Of a stretch of 64,000 bases of DNA, positions 47,901 through 56,850 are shown piece after piece; within the stretch, counting starts at the first letter, position 1; the number at the start of each line of letters is the position of its first letter. Location of the stretch: positions 14,235,376 through 14,299,375 of the forward strand of contig NC_052357.1 in assembly GCF_009727055.1 (NCBI RefSeq). Reading direction: 5' to 3'. Position numbers and translations under genes: made by a program. This DNA comes from Benincasa hispida. Taxonomy: Eukaryota; Streptophyta; Magnoliopsida; Cucurbitales; Cucurbitaceae. A model generated the notes under the pieces. It was not told the DNA's origin, did no database searches, and saw only the letters and a program-made list of their open reading frames with translations.

Positions 47901-48489
47901 ATGTTGTAAATTCATTATTTTTTTATTCATTTCTCATTGAATGTAAAGAATAAATTTGTTTATTGAATTACAGACAACCAAGAAGGGTGAAAAAGTAGAC
48001 CAAGTAGAATTGTTTTACAAAAGTCACTTCTCAGAGAAGAATGAGTGTGTAAGTAAAGCCGCTAAAGAAGCATATGTAAGTTATATTGTATCATAGATGC
48101 GTAATTTTATATTAATCCTTATATATAATATATAACCTAAGAAACTATTATAAATATAGTTGGCAATGCAAGAGGAGATTAGAAAGTCATCACAAGATGG
48201 GGTTGAACCAAGAACGAAGGAAATTATTTGTGAACGGCTTATGGAAAAACGATCATGCCACACTAAAGGTCTTGGATGGAACCCAAAACCCAATTTAGCT
48301 ACATCTTCCTCACAAATTGAGAAAGATATTGGGAATAAGTATGAAAAGCTTGAGGCGGAGGTGACAAGTTTAAAAGAGGAAAATACCATGTTGAAGTCAA
48401 TAGTTTCAAGTTTTCAAGATCAATTGACTGAAATCACAAGACAGTTAGGTGCACAACAAAAGCAAGGAGATGGACCTTCAAATAACTAA
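38932..48489 (+). CDS. Transposase_24-type (plant En/Spm-associated) gene, 3' four exons
   Basis: Exons at 38932-39078, 47801-47893, 47974-48075 and 48160-48489 join in phase 0 at canonical GT/AG borders and give about 158 residues from exon 2 to the stop. Key parts: ENLLDRLTNKEDWKILCDRW, SFNHYCGSKSFLQVQNEL, VDQVELFYKSHFSEKN, ICERLMEKRSCHTKGLGW and a C-terminal coiled coil EKLEAEVTSLKEENTMLKSI. This matches the PF03004 family of plant transposon-derived proteins, which are often domesticated-looking or TE-carried. The 5' part is missing: a TAA directly precedes the first recognised codon at 38932. An 8.66-kb LTR element fills the first intron. No lesion is seen in these exons, unusual for this window. 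It could be transcribed from a cryptic start such as the ATG at 47807. Confidence 0.7.
39101..40641 (-). repeat. 3' LTR of the Athila-like element
   Basis: 1541 bp. It begins on the minus strand with TGATAACTTATAGAAATAC next to the polypurine tract. The other border has CG where the 5' LTR has TG, a probable transition. It contains about 290 bp (40297-40585) that the 5' LTR lacks. Confidence 0.88.
40642..40654 (-). promoter_or_regulatory. Polypurine tract
   Basis: Minus-strand AAATTTGGGGGTG directly before the 3' LTR, identical to the tract at 26601-26613. Related CCCCAAA words also occur at 41334 and 41713. Confidence 0.75.
40980..41181 (-). repeat. Duplicated GGCTTGCCCC motif, copy set 3
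   Basis: Units at 40980-41022 and 41135-41181 share TTTTGGCTTGCCCC and GTCATGCGAGCATC. Same location relative to the 3' LTR as in the two other fragments. Confidence 0.75.
41869..44391 (-). pseudogene. Transposase_32-type (PF20167-like) retroelement ORF, frameshifted
   Basis: Pieces in successive minus frames: 44008-44391 (Ser/Pro-rich, PSPNPRRTLKTLFSTKPL), 43584-43898 (Pro/His-rich), 43255-43650 (acidic, EEEEERDWE), 42326-42943 (core domain) and 41869-42111 (coiled coil DELKTFINDQLRPLVASIET). The core reads VDGVLVRFSAEKINEAFNIA, then LKPDANLWYYLIKKSIMPT, RERVLATYCIMQRIPLDVGRI and LYFPWLICALCEHEGIPL, the pattern of the 'putative plant transposon protein' family found 3' of pol in Athila-type elements. 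Its biochemical role is unknown, and env-like functions have been proposed for ORFs at this place. Several frameshifts make it non-functional. Confidence 0.7.
44777..46389 (-). pseudogene. Athila-type gag, interrupted
   Basis: Gag forms the retroelement's particle. The minus frame starts MSRESTPELVYDPKVERTF at 46389, as Athila gags do. Conserved parts follow: GEDPHTHMKRFLETCNSF, GITPEAIRLSLFPYCLRDNA, WEKLVEKFMQKYFPATTN (45773-46084), then WEHFKGLIKNCPNHGLPL and the AAAAAGGIMDKYYIEAKEIL segment (45248-45757), NPRWRNHPNFSWVGNQQ (near 45230) and LENLLKEYIAQNDALLKSQA with ELKNRQPEVLPSNTE up to a stop at 44777. Stops near 46288 and several frame changes interrupt it. No zinc knuckle is visible and pol does not follow. 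Confidence 0.8.
46488..46505 (-). promoter_or_regulatory. Primer-binding site, tRNA-Asp type
   Basis: Minus strand TGGCGTCGTTGCCGAGGA, two mismatches from the TGGCGCCGTTGCCGGGGA site common in Athila/Tat elements. It is six bases inside the 5' LTR border. Confidence 0.75.
46512..47758 (-). repeat. 5' LTR of the Athila-like element
   Basis: 1247 bp. The minus strand starts TGATAACTTGTAGAAATAC and ends CGATGAACA. Shorter than the 3' LTR because of one internal deletion joining CACTCAGAT to TAAAGAC near 47697. Confidence 0.88.
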
Positions 48490-48983
48490 GTATGTTATCA
48501 CAACTTTCAGTTCTTGGTTATTGGAGTTAGAAACTTAATTTGGTTGTTGTGTAGCTATCATATAGTCATGGTAGCCACATCAAATACAAGGGTTGTAGTG
48601 GATTTAGGAACTTCATTTGTTTGTTTTATGGCTATCTTGCAGTTATGGTAGCCACTTTAGATATATGTGCTTTAGTGTACTTTTTGCCATTTTGTGGTTT
48701 AAATGGCATTTAGGTGGAACTAGGACACGTTTGTAGTTTTGGGGGGAAGGGAGGGGATGTATATGTTGTAATTGTTTTTAGAATATCTAGAAGCCTAATT
48801 ATGCACTTTAAAAGAACTTATTTTGAGGGAAAGTTAGTTGTGGTATTATTTTGAGGGAAATTATATTGGGTGGAAAATTAAGTCTAGGGTTTAGCAAACA
48901 TAGCTCCAATTTTTCAAATTTGCAAATATTGCAAAATTCCCAAATCACGTTTCACACCATCACGCCTTCAATCTTCATAGTAT
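48490..48983. other. Unassigned spacer after the Transposase_24 gene
   Basis: T- and G-rich 3' flank with GTAGCCAC repeated twice. No terminus or gene recognised. It may include the 3' UTR of the preceding exon. Confidence 0.3.
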
Positions 48984-50697
48984 TGGGTTTGATGCCCTAA
49001 ATCTCGTAGAGTCCTATTGTTTGTAAATGTTATGTAGAAACTCATTTTTTATTTAGTAAAATATATGATATTTTATTCCAATTTTTGTTGCGTTAATCAC
49101 AAACCAATAAATTAAGTTCCATGGTTATTTCTTAACTTAAACATGTATGTAGAGATATACAGGTAGATCATGTTTTAAGTGATAACCTAATTGGTCTGTA
49201 GTAGATAGATAAGGCTGGATATCTTATCCTTGTGATACTACGAGTATGACCCACTTTGTAGATGTTACAATTATTGTAAAGTGCTACAAGTGATCTGATC
49301 CTGATCATTCATGTGGAGACATGTGAGCGAGAATATTCTATAAAAAAAAGTTTGTATAAGACCGGACCACGAAATGAGTAGTCTCATTATATAACACCGT
49401 TCTTAATAGAGACTTCCATTTCATCAGGATGACTATAGGTAACACGACTTGAATCCTGCATGAGTTGTGAACTCCTACCTATGAAGGCGGTCCTTTGATT
49501 TCTATGGGTGAGAATGGTCAGATCACTGACTCCAGATGCCTACCATTTTAGGGATTCGTTTGATTGGGGAATTGGAAACACAACTACACAAAATAGAATT
49601 CACTCATTCCCCAATGTTGGGGAAAGTAGATAAATTGCTCCCTTAAGAACTAATTTTGGGGCTTGAACATAGTGGCGCCATACCCTTTCCTGGCCCGAGA
49701 GGGGTTAGTCATAGTGGGACTAGATTTATTGTTCATTACAGGAATCAGTGGTACTTAATGAGTTATATGTAACTACAGGAGTAAAACGGTAAATTAGTCC
49801 ACCTGTACTTACGAGCAATTTGTGAAGGATCGTTGTACTGCGGATTAGTTATATCTAATGGATACAGAAATATATCTGTAGTGCGAGCAGCTGTCAATCT
49901 TTAGTGGAGTTCCAGACAGTTAACGGATGGTGAATAATTTAATTAAAGAGTTTAATTAATTATTTACGAATCGTTGAAGCTTCAAGCTACAGGGTCATGA
50001 GGTCCCCTCGGTAGCTCATCGGATTTTATGAGAATCAAGTTTTGGATTAATTTGAATTGTTAAAATTAATTGAGGGAATTAATTATATATGATATAATTA
50101 TGTTTGTATGATTGCATATTATATAATAAATTTGTTATTATTTATATTTGTTATAATTTTAATTGTGAATTAAAATTATTTATTAATTATTTAATTATTA
50201 AATAATTATTTAATTATTTAATTTTAAATTAATTAAGGGGATGGAGTTACCCTCCAACCCCCCCCCCAATCTTTTTCTCTCTACTACTCACAGAAGAAGT
50301 GGTGGAGGTCTCTCCTTCTTAGACCTATAAAAGAAAAAAAAAAAAAACAACAGAAAGAAAGTTGCTCTATATAAGTTTTTTTTTCTGAGTTTTTTTTTTT
50401 CCCAAGGTTTTTTCCTCTCAAATTCGTCATTCTCTCTCAATCCCAAAAACACTCTATAGCCCACATCTCCTAGGTCCTCACAAGAGAATACTAAAGACTC
50501 ATTCGTGGTAGTGTTTAAGGGAATTATTTGAAGAACGTCTTCAAGAAAAGTTTTCCTAATCCTTTTTGGTTTAAACCCTTTTTTGGCATGCAATATGATT
50601 TATTTTTTCCCAAATGCATGTGTTGTAAATTTTTTTTTTTTTTTTTAATGATTGGGGATCGGGATCATCCGCTTCCACCGCGGTCCCCTTCACAGGG
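48984..50697 (+). mobile_element. Copia-family LTR (plus), 3' end truncated
   Basis: Begins TTGGGTTTGATGCCCTAAA and follows the block order of 5165-7100. The tail (50385-50697: CCCAAGGTTTTTTCCTCTCA.. CCGCGGTCCCCTTCACAGGG) is repeated at 52155-52460, where it leads into a primer-binding site. Here it is cut and joined to gypsy RT sequence. The minus frame 50288-50593 is not called. Confidence 0.65.
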
Positions 50698-51540
50698 ATT
50701 CCATCATGTACTGCAGGAGTTTCTTGATGTATTCGCTGAAGAGTTTTCAGGATTTCCACCTGACAAGGAAGTTGAGTTTACTATTAACCTAATTCCAAGT
50801 ACAACATCTATTTCACATGCACCATACAGGATGGCACCAGCTGTGTTGAAAGAGTTGAAGGTACAGTTACAGGAATTAGTTGATAAGGGGTATATTAGAC
50901 CCATTGTGTCACCCTGGGGAGCGTCGATCTTATTTGTTAAGAAGAAAGATGGTGCCCTCAGGTTATTTATAGATTATAGACAGTTAAATAAAGTGACAAT
51001 CAGGAATAAATATCCTTTACCTCGTAGAGATGACTTCTTTAATTAGTTAAAGGGAGTTACAGTGTTCTCTAAGATAGACTTTAGGTCAGGTATCAGTTAA
51101 AGGTAAAAGAAGCGAATGTCCCAATGATTGCTTTCAGGACCAAATATGGGCACTATGAGTTTTTAGTAATGCCATTTTGTTTGACGAATGCCCCTGTGGT
51201 ACTTATGCACCTTATGAACAGGATATTCCATCTCTATCTTGATCAGTTTGTGATATTCTTTATTCATGATATTTTAGTTTATTCCAGTTGTAGAGAAAAG
51301 CATGTAGAACATCCGAGGTTAGTGCTTCAGACATTGCGAGAAAAGAAGTTGTATGCTAAATTTAGTAAGTTGTATGCCAAGTTGTATTCTTGGGGCATGT
51401 TATATCTGCAGCATGAGTTACTGTAGGTCCGTAGAAGATAGAAGAAATTGTGAATTGGGAGCGACCCTCTACAGTATCTGAGGTACGTATTTCCTGGGTT
51501 TAGTAGGCTATTATAGGCAATTTGTGAAACATTTTTCCGA
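50698..51540 (+). pseudogene. Ty3/gypsy reverse-transcriptase fragment
   Basis: Translated pieces [80 protein letters not shown], then after a TAG at 51042 [11 protein letters not shown] and, after more lesions, [16 protein letters not shown] and LTNAP. At the polymerase site the usual IDD reads IHD ([12 protein letters not shown], near 51260). Ends near ISWV after STVSEVR at about 51510. It was once a chromovirus-type element, and no LTR or integrase remains. Confidence 0.88.
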
Positions 51541-52153
51541 TGATCGCAAATCCACTGCAAAATGGACATGAGTTTAGACTGAGAAAGAGCACATTGCTCA
51601 TAATTGGATACTCGCATGACACCTGTGGGGTGATGACATAATTTTAATCTAAGCTACAAGTCCATGTCCCCATTATCAGTTCCCTGGCATTGGCGCCATA
51701 AACTTGATGACATACATCTTAGGACTTTATCATCATACAAGCTCACCATAAACTTGTAACGCATGTATGAATATGAATGAATAAAATTAATCTTCTTGTG
51801 TCATACAACGCGTGGATGATTGCGATGATATGCGATACTACTTCTAGATATGCGTTATTAATGAATGTTCTTGTAGTATGTTGTGCATTGTCACAAGTTT
51901 CCTTGCATTGAAACCAAGTATAATTTCACCGCAAGTTTTCGGTGTGATCCGAGGTCGAACACAGGGATTGTTTTAGGTTAATTGTGTTATGTTTGTGATA
52001 TATGCGACCAAGGGTTTTTCAATTTAATAAAATTTGTGTGTATAAGTATTTAAAATGCATAAAGTAAATTGTGCAGTAAAGTAAAGATAAGCTATAAAAA
52101 TGCGATATAAAATAAATTGCGATAAAAGTAAAGTGTGATAAAATAAACCTAAG
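51541..52153 (-). mobile_element. Athila-like fragment, rearranged
   Basis: A single GGCTTGCC-type motif unit (51595-51631, plus-read) stops abruptly at GTGGGGTGATG. Then a minus-oriented tRNA-Asp-like site TGGCGCCAATGCCAGGGA near 51675-51692 leads into LTR sequence with TGTGATCCGAGGTCGAACAC near 51940. Orientation conflicts show internal rearrangement. Confidence 0.5.
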
Positions 52154-52154
52154 N
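52154..52154. other. Ambiguous base N at a repeat junction
   Basis: The only non-ACGT character noted. It lies exactly between the Athila-like LTR piece and the copia LTR tail. Confidence 0.95.
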
Positions 52155-52918
52155 TTTGCTTTCCCAAGGTTTTTCTCTCAAATCCTTCATTCTCCCTCAA
52201 TCCCAAAACACTCTAAAGCCCATACCTCCTTGATTATCACTAGAAAATACCGAGGACTCCATGGTAGCGTTCAAGGGATTCGTTTGAAGAAGATCTTCAA
52301 GGGTAAGTTTTCCTAAACCTTTTTGGTTTAATTTTTTTGGTATGCTATATGATTTAATTTTTCCCCAAATGCATGTGCCATAAAATTATTTCCTTTTAAA
52401 AAACGATTGGGAATTAGGATGATCCGCTTTTGCTGCGGTCTCCTTCGCATGAGTTCCTTTAACTGGTATCAGAGACTTGGTTTGATCCCAAATTCCCAAT
52501 TTTTTATAATTAATTTTACAGTGATGGTGGGTATTTTTGATCTGCTGCATTCTGTTTATATTCATTGATGAATGGCTATTGTTGAATGTGGTTTCATTGA
52601 TTGATGTTCTTGGGATAGGGCATAGATCTACAACATTGTTTTCTTTATAATTTAGTTGTAAAGGCCCATGTTTTTGGAGCAAGTAATTGCTATCGAGTCT
52701 GTATCATTTGTATATCGAGTCAGTTGTGCTGTTCTCGGAGGTTTTCTGGCATTTCGAGGCTGGATTTAGATGTCGGATCGAAGGAGATCGATGTTGTGCA
52801 GTAGAAGACTGCATCCTAGCACCACGACGCTCTAAGTAGCGCATGGAGAAATTTCTCCGTAGCGTCGTGACGCTGCGATGCGGAGAAACTTCTCCCGTTC
52901 GCTCATGGTTTGAGCGGT
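52155..52918 (+). mobile_element. Copia LTR tail, primer-binding site and leader
   Basis: Tail matches 50390-50697. A primer-binding site TGGTATCAGAGA starts at 52464. The leader carries a perfect palindrome GGAGAAATTTCTCC (52845-52858) and a near-palindrome AGCGTCGTGACGCT (52861-52874). It is cut at about 52918 by a gypsy LTR. No gag. Confidence 0.65.
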
Positions 52919-54310
52919 TTTTTCACACCCCGCACCAGATTACTCTCCTAACCTAGACGGAATGGTGACTGCAGTAGTTACCAACCCTTTTTGCTGGCAG
53001 TTACTACCTATCTTACCTTAAAATAATATTCAAACCCTGAATACAACATACATAATAACACAGAGCTTAGCATATTTACATTATAGGGTTTAGCAGCATT
53101 TGTTTTTACATAGATAATACAACCAAGTGAACCCCATCAAAAGTATTAGTCACTAGACAGACACATGTGTACTAGCTAATACAGGTTTTCAATTACGTTT
53201 CCTTCAACCTGTTTCTTTGAGTGGCAGAGCAGCAGCAGAAAAGTCTTATGGGAACTGACCACTACCTGAAAGTAAAACATTTGAAAACGTGAGCTAGAAG
53301 TCCAGTGAGTGACTTAATAAAACATAAATCTCATGCTCAAAACCTTAAGCTTGAAAACATAATACTGAAACTAGAATATACCAAGCAAATGTGTACATAA
53401 AAACCTTTAAAACCATCGTATCTGGAACCTGAATCTTAATTGAGAATGAACACTCACTGCTCTAATTCCCAACATCAAGCCATGGCTGGATGAGACCTCT
53501 ACCTCGACCCGTTCACATTAAACTATGGCTAGAAGAGATCCCTACATCGATCTCTTTAAATATTCCGATGGCATCTTAAACAACATCCTTAAGATATAAA
53601 TGTTGACAACAACTTTTATACGTCAATAATCATCATTACATCTTAGTTGAGAATGAGCATACACTGCTCTAGCTCCCAACGTTTATTATCGGCCAAGAGA
53701 CCCATACTTTGGCCTCTCATTCATACCTACCTACATACACATGGAGTTTGCTATGTACCGTCAACACCTTAGGTATATTTATTCAGATACCTTCCCTACC
53801 AGTATCCCTACTCATTATGTTTAGAAATACCAACGCATGTACCTTGGCAACCTTAGGTATTTAAACATAGTACGTCAAGTTTCATTCAACCTTACCTTTA
53901 ACCCTAATGCACGCTTCATATTTTGTGAAATAAGTTGGCTTAAAACATATTGAACCAGCTTGTAAAACCACTAATCATGCGTTAGACATGGAAAACATAC
54001 TTGGAAAACTCATACATTAGTAAACATCAAGCGTTGATAAACATTTACAAGCATTAGATATTTCAAGCTATCCTTCTAGCCTAGAAGAATATATGACTGC
54101 CTTTATCCTTAGTTGAGAGTGAACTAATAGTTCTAACCCTCAACGTCAACCTTAGTCGGGGAGAACTCTTTTGCTCAATCCCTCAACGTCGTATTACCTA
54201 TGTGCACATGGTTATAACTGGGTACCATCGTATCTTATGTACCTGACTAGGATACCTTCTCATTGTCCTTCAGTATCCTTAGGTACTTGACTTGGATATC
54301 TTCTTATTGT
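52919..54310 (-). mobile_element. Gypsy LTR remnant (minus)
   Basis: Starts CACACCCCGCACCAGATTAC and contains GAACTGACCACTACCTGAAA and GTGAGCTAGAAGTCCAGTGA, LTR phrases of del/Tekay-like gypsy elements as I know them. Multiple degenerate copies of TTGAGAATGAGC..CTCCCAACGT and TATCCTTAGGTACTTGACTT follow. Related to 13380-14310. Confidence 0.5.
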
Positions 54311-54670
54311 CCTATATATATTGATTGGTTACACAAAAATATATCTACAATGCGAAGAGTGCAATTATTGGTTTTTAGTGGACTGCCTGATAGTTAATTA
54401 ACATTGATTAATTTCATTAAAGAGTTTAATAAATTAATTTCATATCATCGGAGCTTCTAATCCGTATGTCCATAAAGTCCCCTTGTCAGCTCATTAAAGG
54501 AAAAGAGGAATGATTTGAATTGTTCAAATCAATTGATGGAATAACATATGAATAAGATTAATATGATATGGTTAATAATAGATATGATCTATAATTAAGA
54601 GACAAATATTTTACTAGGATTCAAGTATTAAATTCTTATGAATTTGATTCATAATGAATTATTTAGCAAG
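54311..54670 (+). mobile_element. Copia-family LTR fragment
   Basis: Contains TACAATGCGAAGAGTGCAAT, GAGCTTCTAATCCGTATGTC and TTCAAATCAATTGATGG, matching the second half of the LTR at 5165-7100. Confidence 0.6.
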
Positions 54671-54678
54671 CGACATTG

Positions 54679-54695
54679 GTTGGAATAGCTCAGTT

Positions 54696-54727
<32 letters not shown>

Positions 54728-54752
54728 TGAGGTTTAAGCCCTCCTTCTAACG
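54679..54752 (+). tRNA. tRNA-Asn(GTT)-like gene
   Basis: Reads asparagine codons AAC and AAU in translation if functional. 74 nt with acceptor stem GTTGGAA/TTCTAAC, D arm GCTC..GAGC, anticodon arm TGTGG/CCACA with anticodon GTT at 54713-54715, and discriminator G. Compared with the usual plant nuclear tRNA-Asn, acceptor pair 2-71 is T-A instead of C-G (both sides changed, pairing kept), while the T arm has a mismatch at 49-65 and the T loop starts TTTAA in place of TTCGA, which weakens the B box. It is followed at once by a Pol III terminator. It could be a variant gene or an early pseudogene. Confidence 0.8.
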
Positions 54753-54753
54753 C

Positions 54754-54758
54754 TTTTT
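54754..54758 (+). terminator. Pol III terminator
   Basis: TTTTT one base after the tRNA end, with a second TTTT run a base later. Confidence 0.7.
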
Positions 54759-55133
54759 CTTTTATTTTTATATTATATTATATATATATATTATATATAT
54801 ATATAATTTCACCAATATTCTTATCTACCATTTTATATGTCAATTTTTCCTTTTCTAAATGCAGAAGATTTACATATGTCTTAAATTATAAATTTTTTGA
54901 AATAAGTTTAGCCCCTATTTTGGTCTCGATCACGCCCCAAATCACTCGAGAAAAAAAATTTAACGATTTTTCAAAAAGTGTGCCATTTCTAGAGAGGGCA
55001 AGACTTTAGGAGACTATTCTGGACAATTTTATCTATTTTATCCTGCCAACCCACTAGGTGAAATACTATCTATCAAGGAAGAAGCAAATGCTCTCGTCAA
55101 CAGGAGACAAGAAAGCAATGTTAGAAGCTGATA

Positions 55134-55352
55134 TATATGCTCTCGTTTGGTGTGTATGCTCTCGCTGGTATGTATGCTCTCGCGGTGTATATGCTCTCGC
55201 TGGTATGTATGCTCTCCTGGTATGTTATGCTCTCGCTGGTATTGTATGCTCTCGTTGGTGTATTATGCTCTCGTTGGTGTCGCTGGTGTGTATGCTCTCC
55301 CTGGTGTCGTTGGTGTGTTATGCTCTCGCTGATACTGATGTGTATGCTCTTC
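55134..55352 (+). repeat. 18-20-bp minisatellite in the copia LTR
   Basis: About a dozen units on TATGCTCTCGCTGGT(A/G)TG. They produce the repetitive open frames at 55058-55444, 55137-55364 and 55147-55332. Confidence 0.88.
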
Positions 55353-55610
55353 TTCTCCCCCTAATAGCCTCTGCCATACAGTTATTCCTTACCAGCTGTA
55401 TAGAAGATTCGTTGGTTATTTTTTGTCCTTATTCTCAAACCTAAGTGTATATGTCTATACATCACTGCCGTGTATTATATGTGAGAAAAGATTTAATATA
55501 CAAAATCAAATATACAGAAAAGGGAAGCAAAAATTGCTCTCCCCGATTTTCATCTTTTGCTGCAACATTTTATTTTCTTCTTCAAGCTTAGCTTATACAG
55601 CTGCTTGACT

Positions 55611-55622
55611 TGGTATCAGAGC
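55611..55622 (+). promoter_or_regulatory. Copia primer-binding site
   Basis: TGGTATCAGAGC, identical to 30769-30780. Confidence 0.85.
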
Positions 55623-55633
55623 CCCAGATAAGT

Positions 55634-56850
55634 GATGGCAAATTGACCTTCTACAAATTTTTTCCCACCTATTTTGTCTGGAGCTGCCAGCAGTGAAACC
55701 ATCACAGGTCCTCCCCTAAATCAACTTTTCAACCAAGTCACATCCATCAAAATAGATAGGTCAAATTTCTTGCTTTGGCAGAATCTTGCATGGCCAATTC
55801 TAAGAAGTTAGAGATTGGAAGGTTATCTAACTGGAGAAACTCCTTGCCCAGATCGTTTTATTCAAGTTCCAACCAGTGGTCGATCCGATGAAAGCTCCAG
55901 TGCAGATCCAACTACTATCTCAGTCCCTGATGTCGAAATGCAATCAAATCCAGCTTATGATGCCTGGATAACAGTGGATCAGCTCCTTTTGGGTTGGCTT
56001 TATAACTCAATAAACCAGGAGATAGTAACACAAGTGATGGGCTTTTAAACTTCTACAGAACTCTGGGAAGCAGTCCAAGAGTTGGTTAGAGTCTAATCCA
56101 GAGTTGAAACAGATTACCTCAAAAGAATGTTTCAGCAAACTCGTAAAGGTACATTGAAAATGAGTGAGTACCTTGCTATGATGAAACGTTTTGTTGATGG
56201 TCTTGCCCTTGCAGGTTCCCCCGTCTCCTCCTCTAATCTGACTTCATAAGTGCTAGTTGGTCCTGATGAAGAGTATAACCTAGTCGTAGTAGCAATCCAA
56301 AGCAAAGGAACAACACGTTGGTCTGATCTGCAATCTGACCTGCTGTCATATGAGAAAAGGCTTGAGTATCAACTTGCTATCAAGACAGGAATTACCAGAA
56401 TAGCTAATGTCTCACTCTCACCCAGCCCACCCTCAGCCAATATTGTGCATAATCAATCCAATCCTTCAGCACACACCCCTCAAAACTCCTCTGGATATAC
56501 ACAACCATCAAATTTTAGGGGTGGAGGAGGTCGCAATAGGGGTCCTGGTCGTTAGAATAATGCATCCACAACTAGACCAACCTGCCAAACTTGTGGAAAA
56601 CTTGAGCATACAGCTAATGGTTGCTACTTCAGATACAATAAGGAGTTCAATAACCCCAAACAAACTCACACTCGTATTGAATCTACTCAACTCCCACCAA
56701 ATCGAAGTCAAGAACAGAACACCTCTGTTCTCCTTACTCATTCAATTGTAGCTTCACCTGAGTCAGTTGCTGACCCCTACTGGTATGTAAACAGTGGGGC
56801 GTCCTCACACATCACAGCAATCCAAGCTTCATCTAATCCTCACCTGCCTA
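55634..56850 (+). pseudogene. Copia gag and protease region, interrupted
   Basis: Reads SIKIDRSNFLLWQNLAWPIL, EGYLTGETPCPDRFI, YDAWITVDQLLLGWLYNSIN, SRVETDYLKRMFQQTRKGTL and MSEYLAMMKRFVDGLALAG, typical plant copia gag. A zinc knuckle CQTCGKLEHTANGC starts at 56583. The protease motif is YWYVNSGASSHIT near 56782, with Asn where the catalytic Asp belongs. In-frame stops occur at about 55809, 56046, 56094 and 56247. Confidence 0.85.

Noticed and set aside
50288..50593. 101-codon minus frame rich in Lys and Phe
   Set aside because: Lies in the A/T-rich tail of an LTR with homopolymer runs and has no domain.
55058..55444. Cysteine- and leucine-rich open frames
   Set aside because: They follow directly from the TATGCTCTCG minisatellite in a copia LTR.
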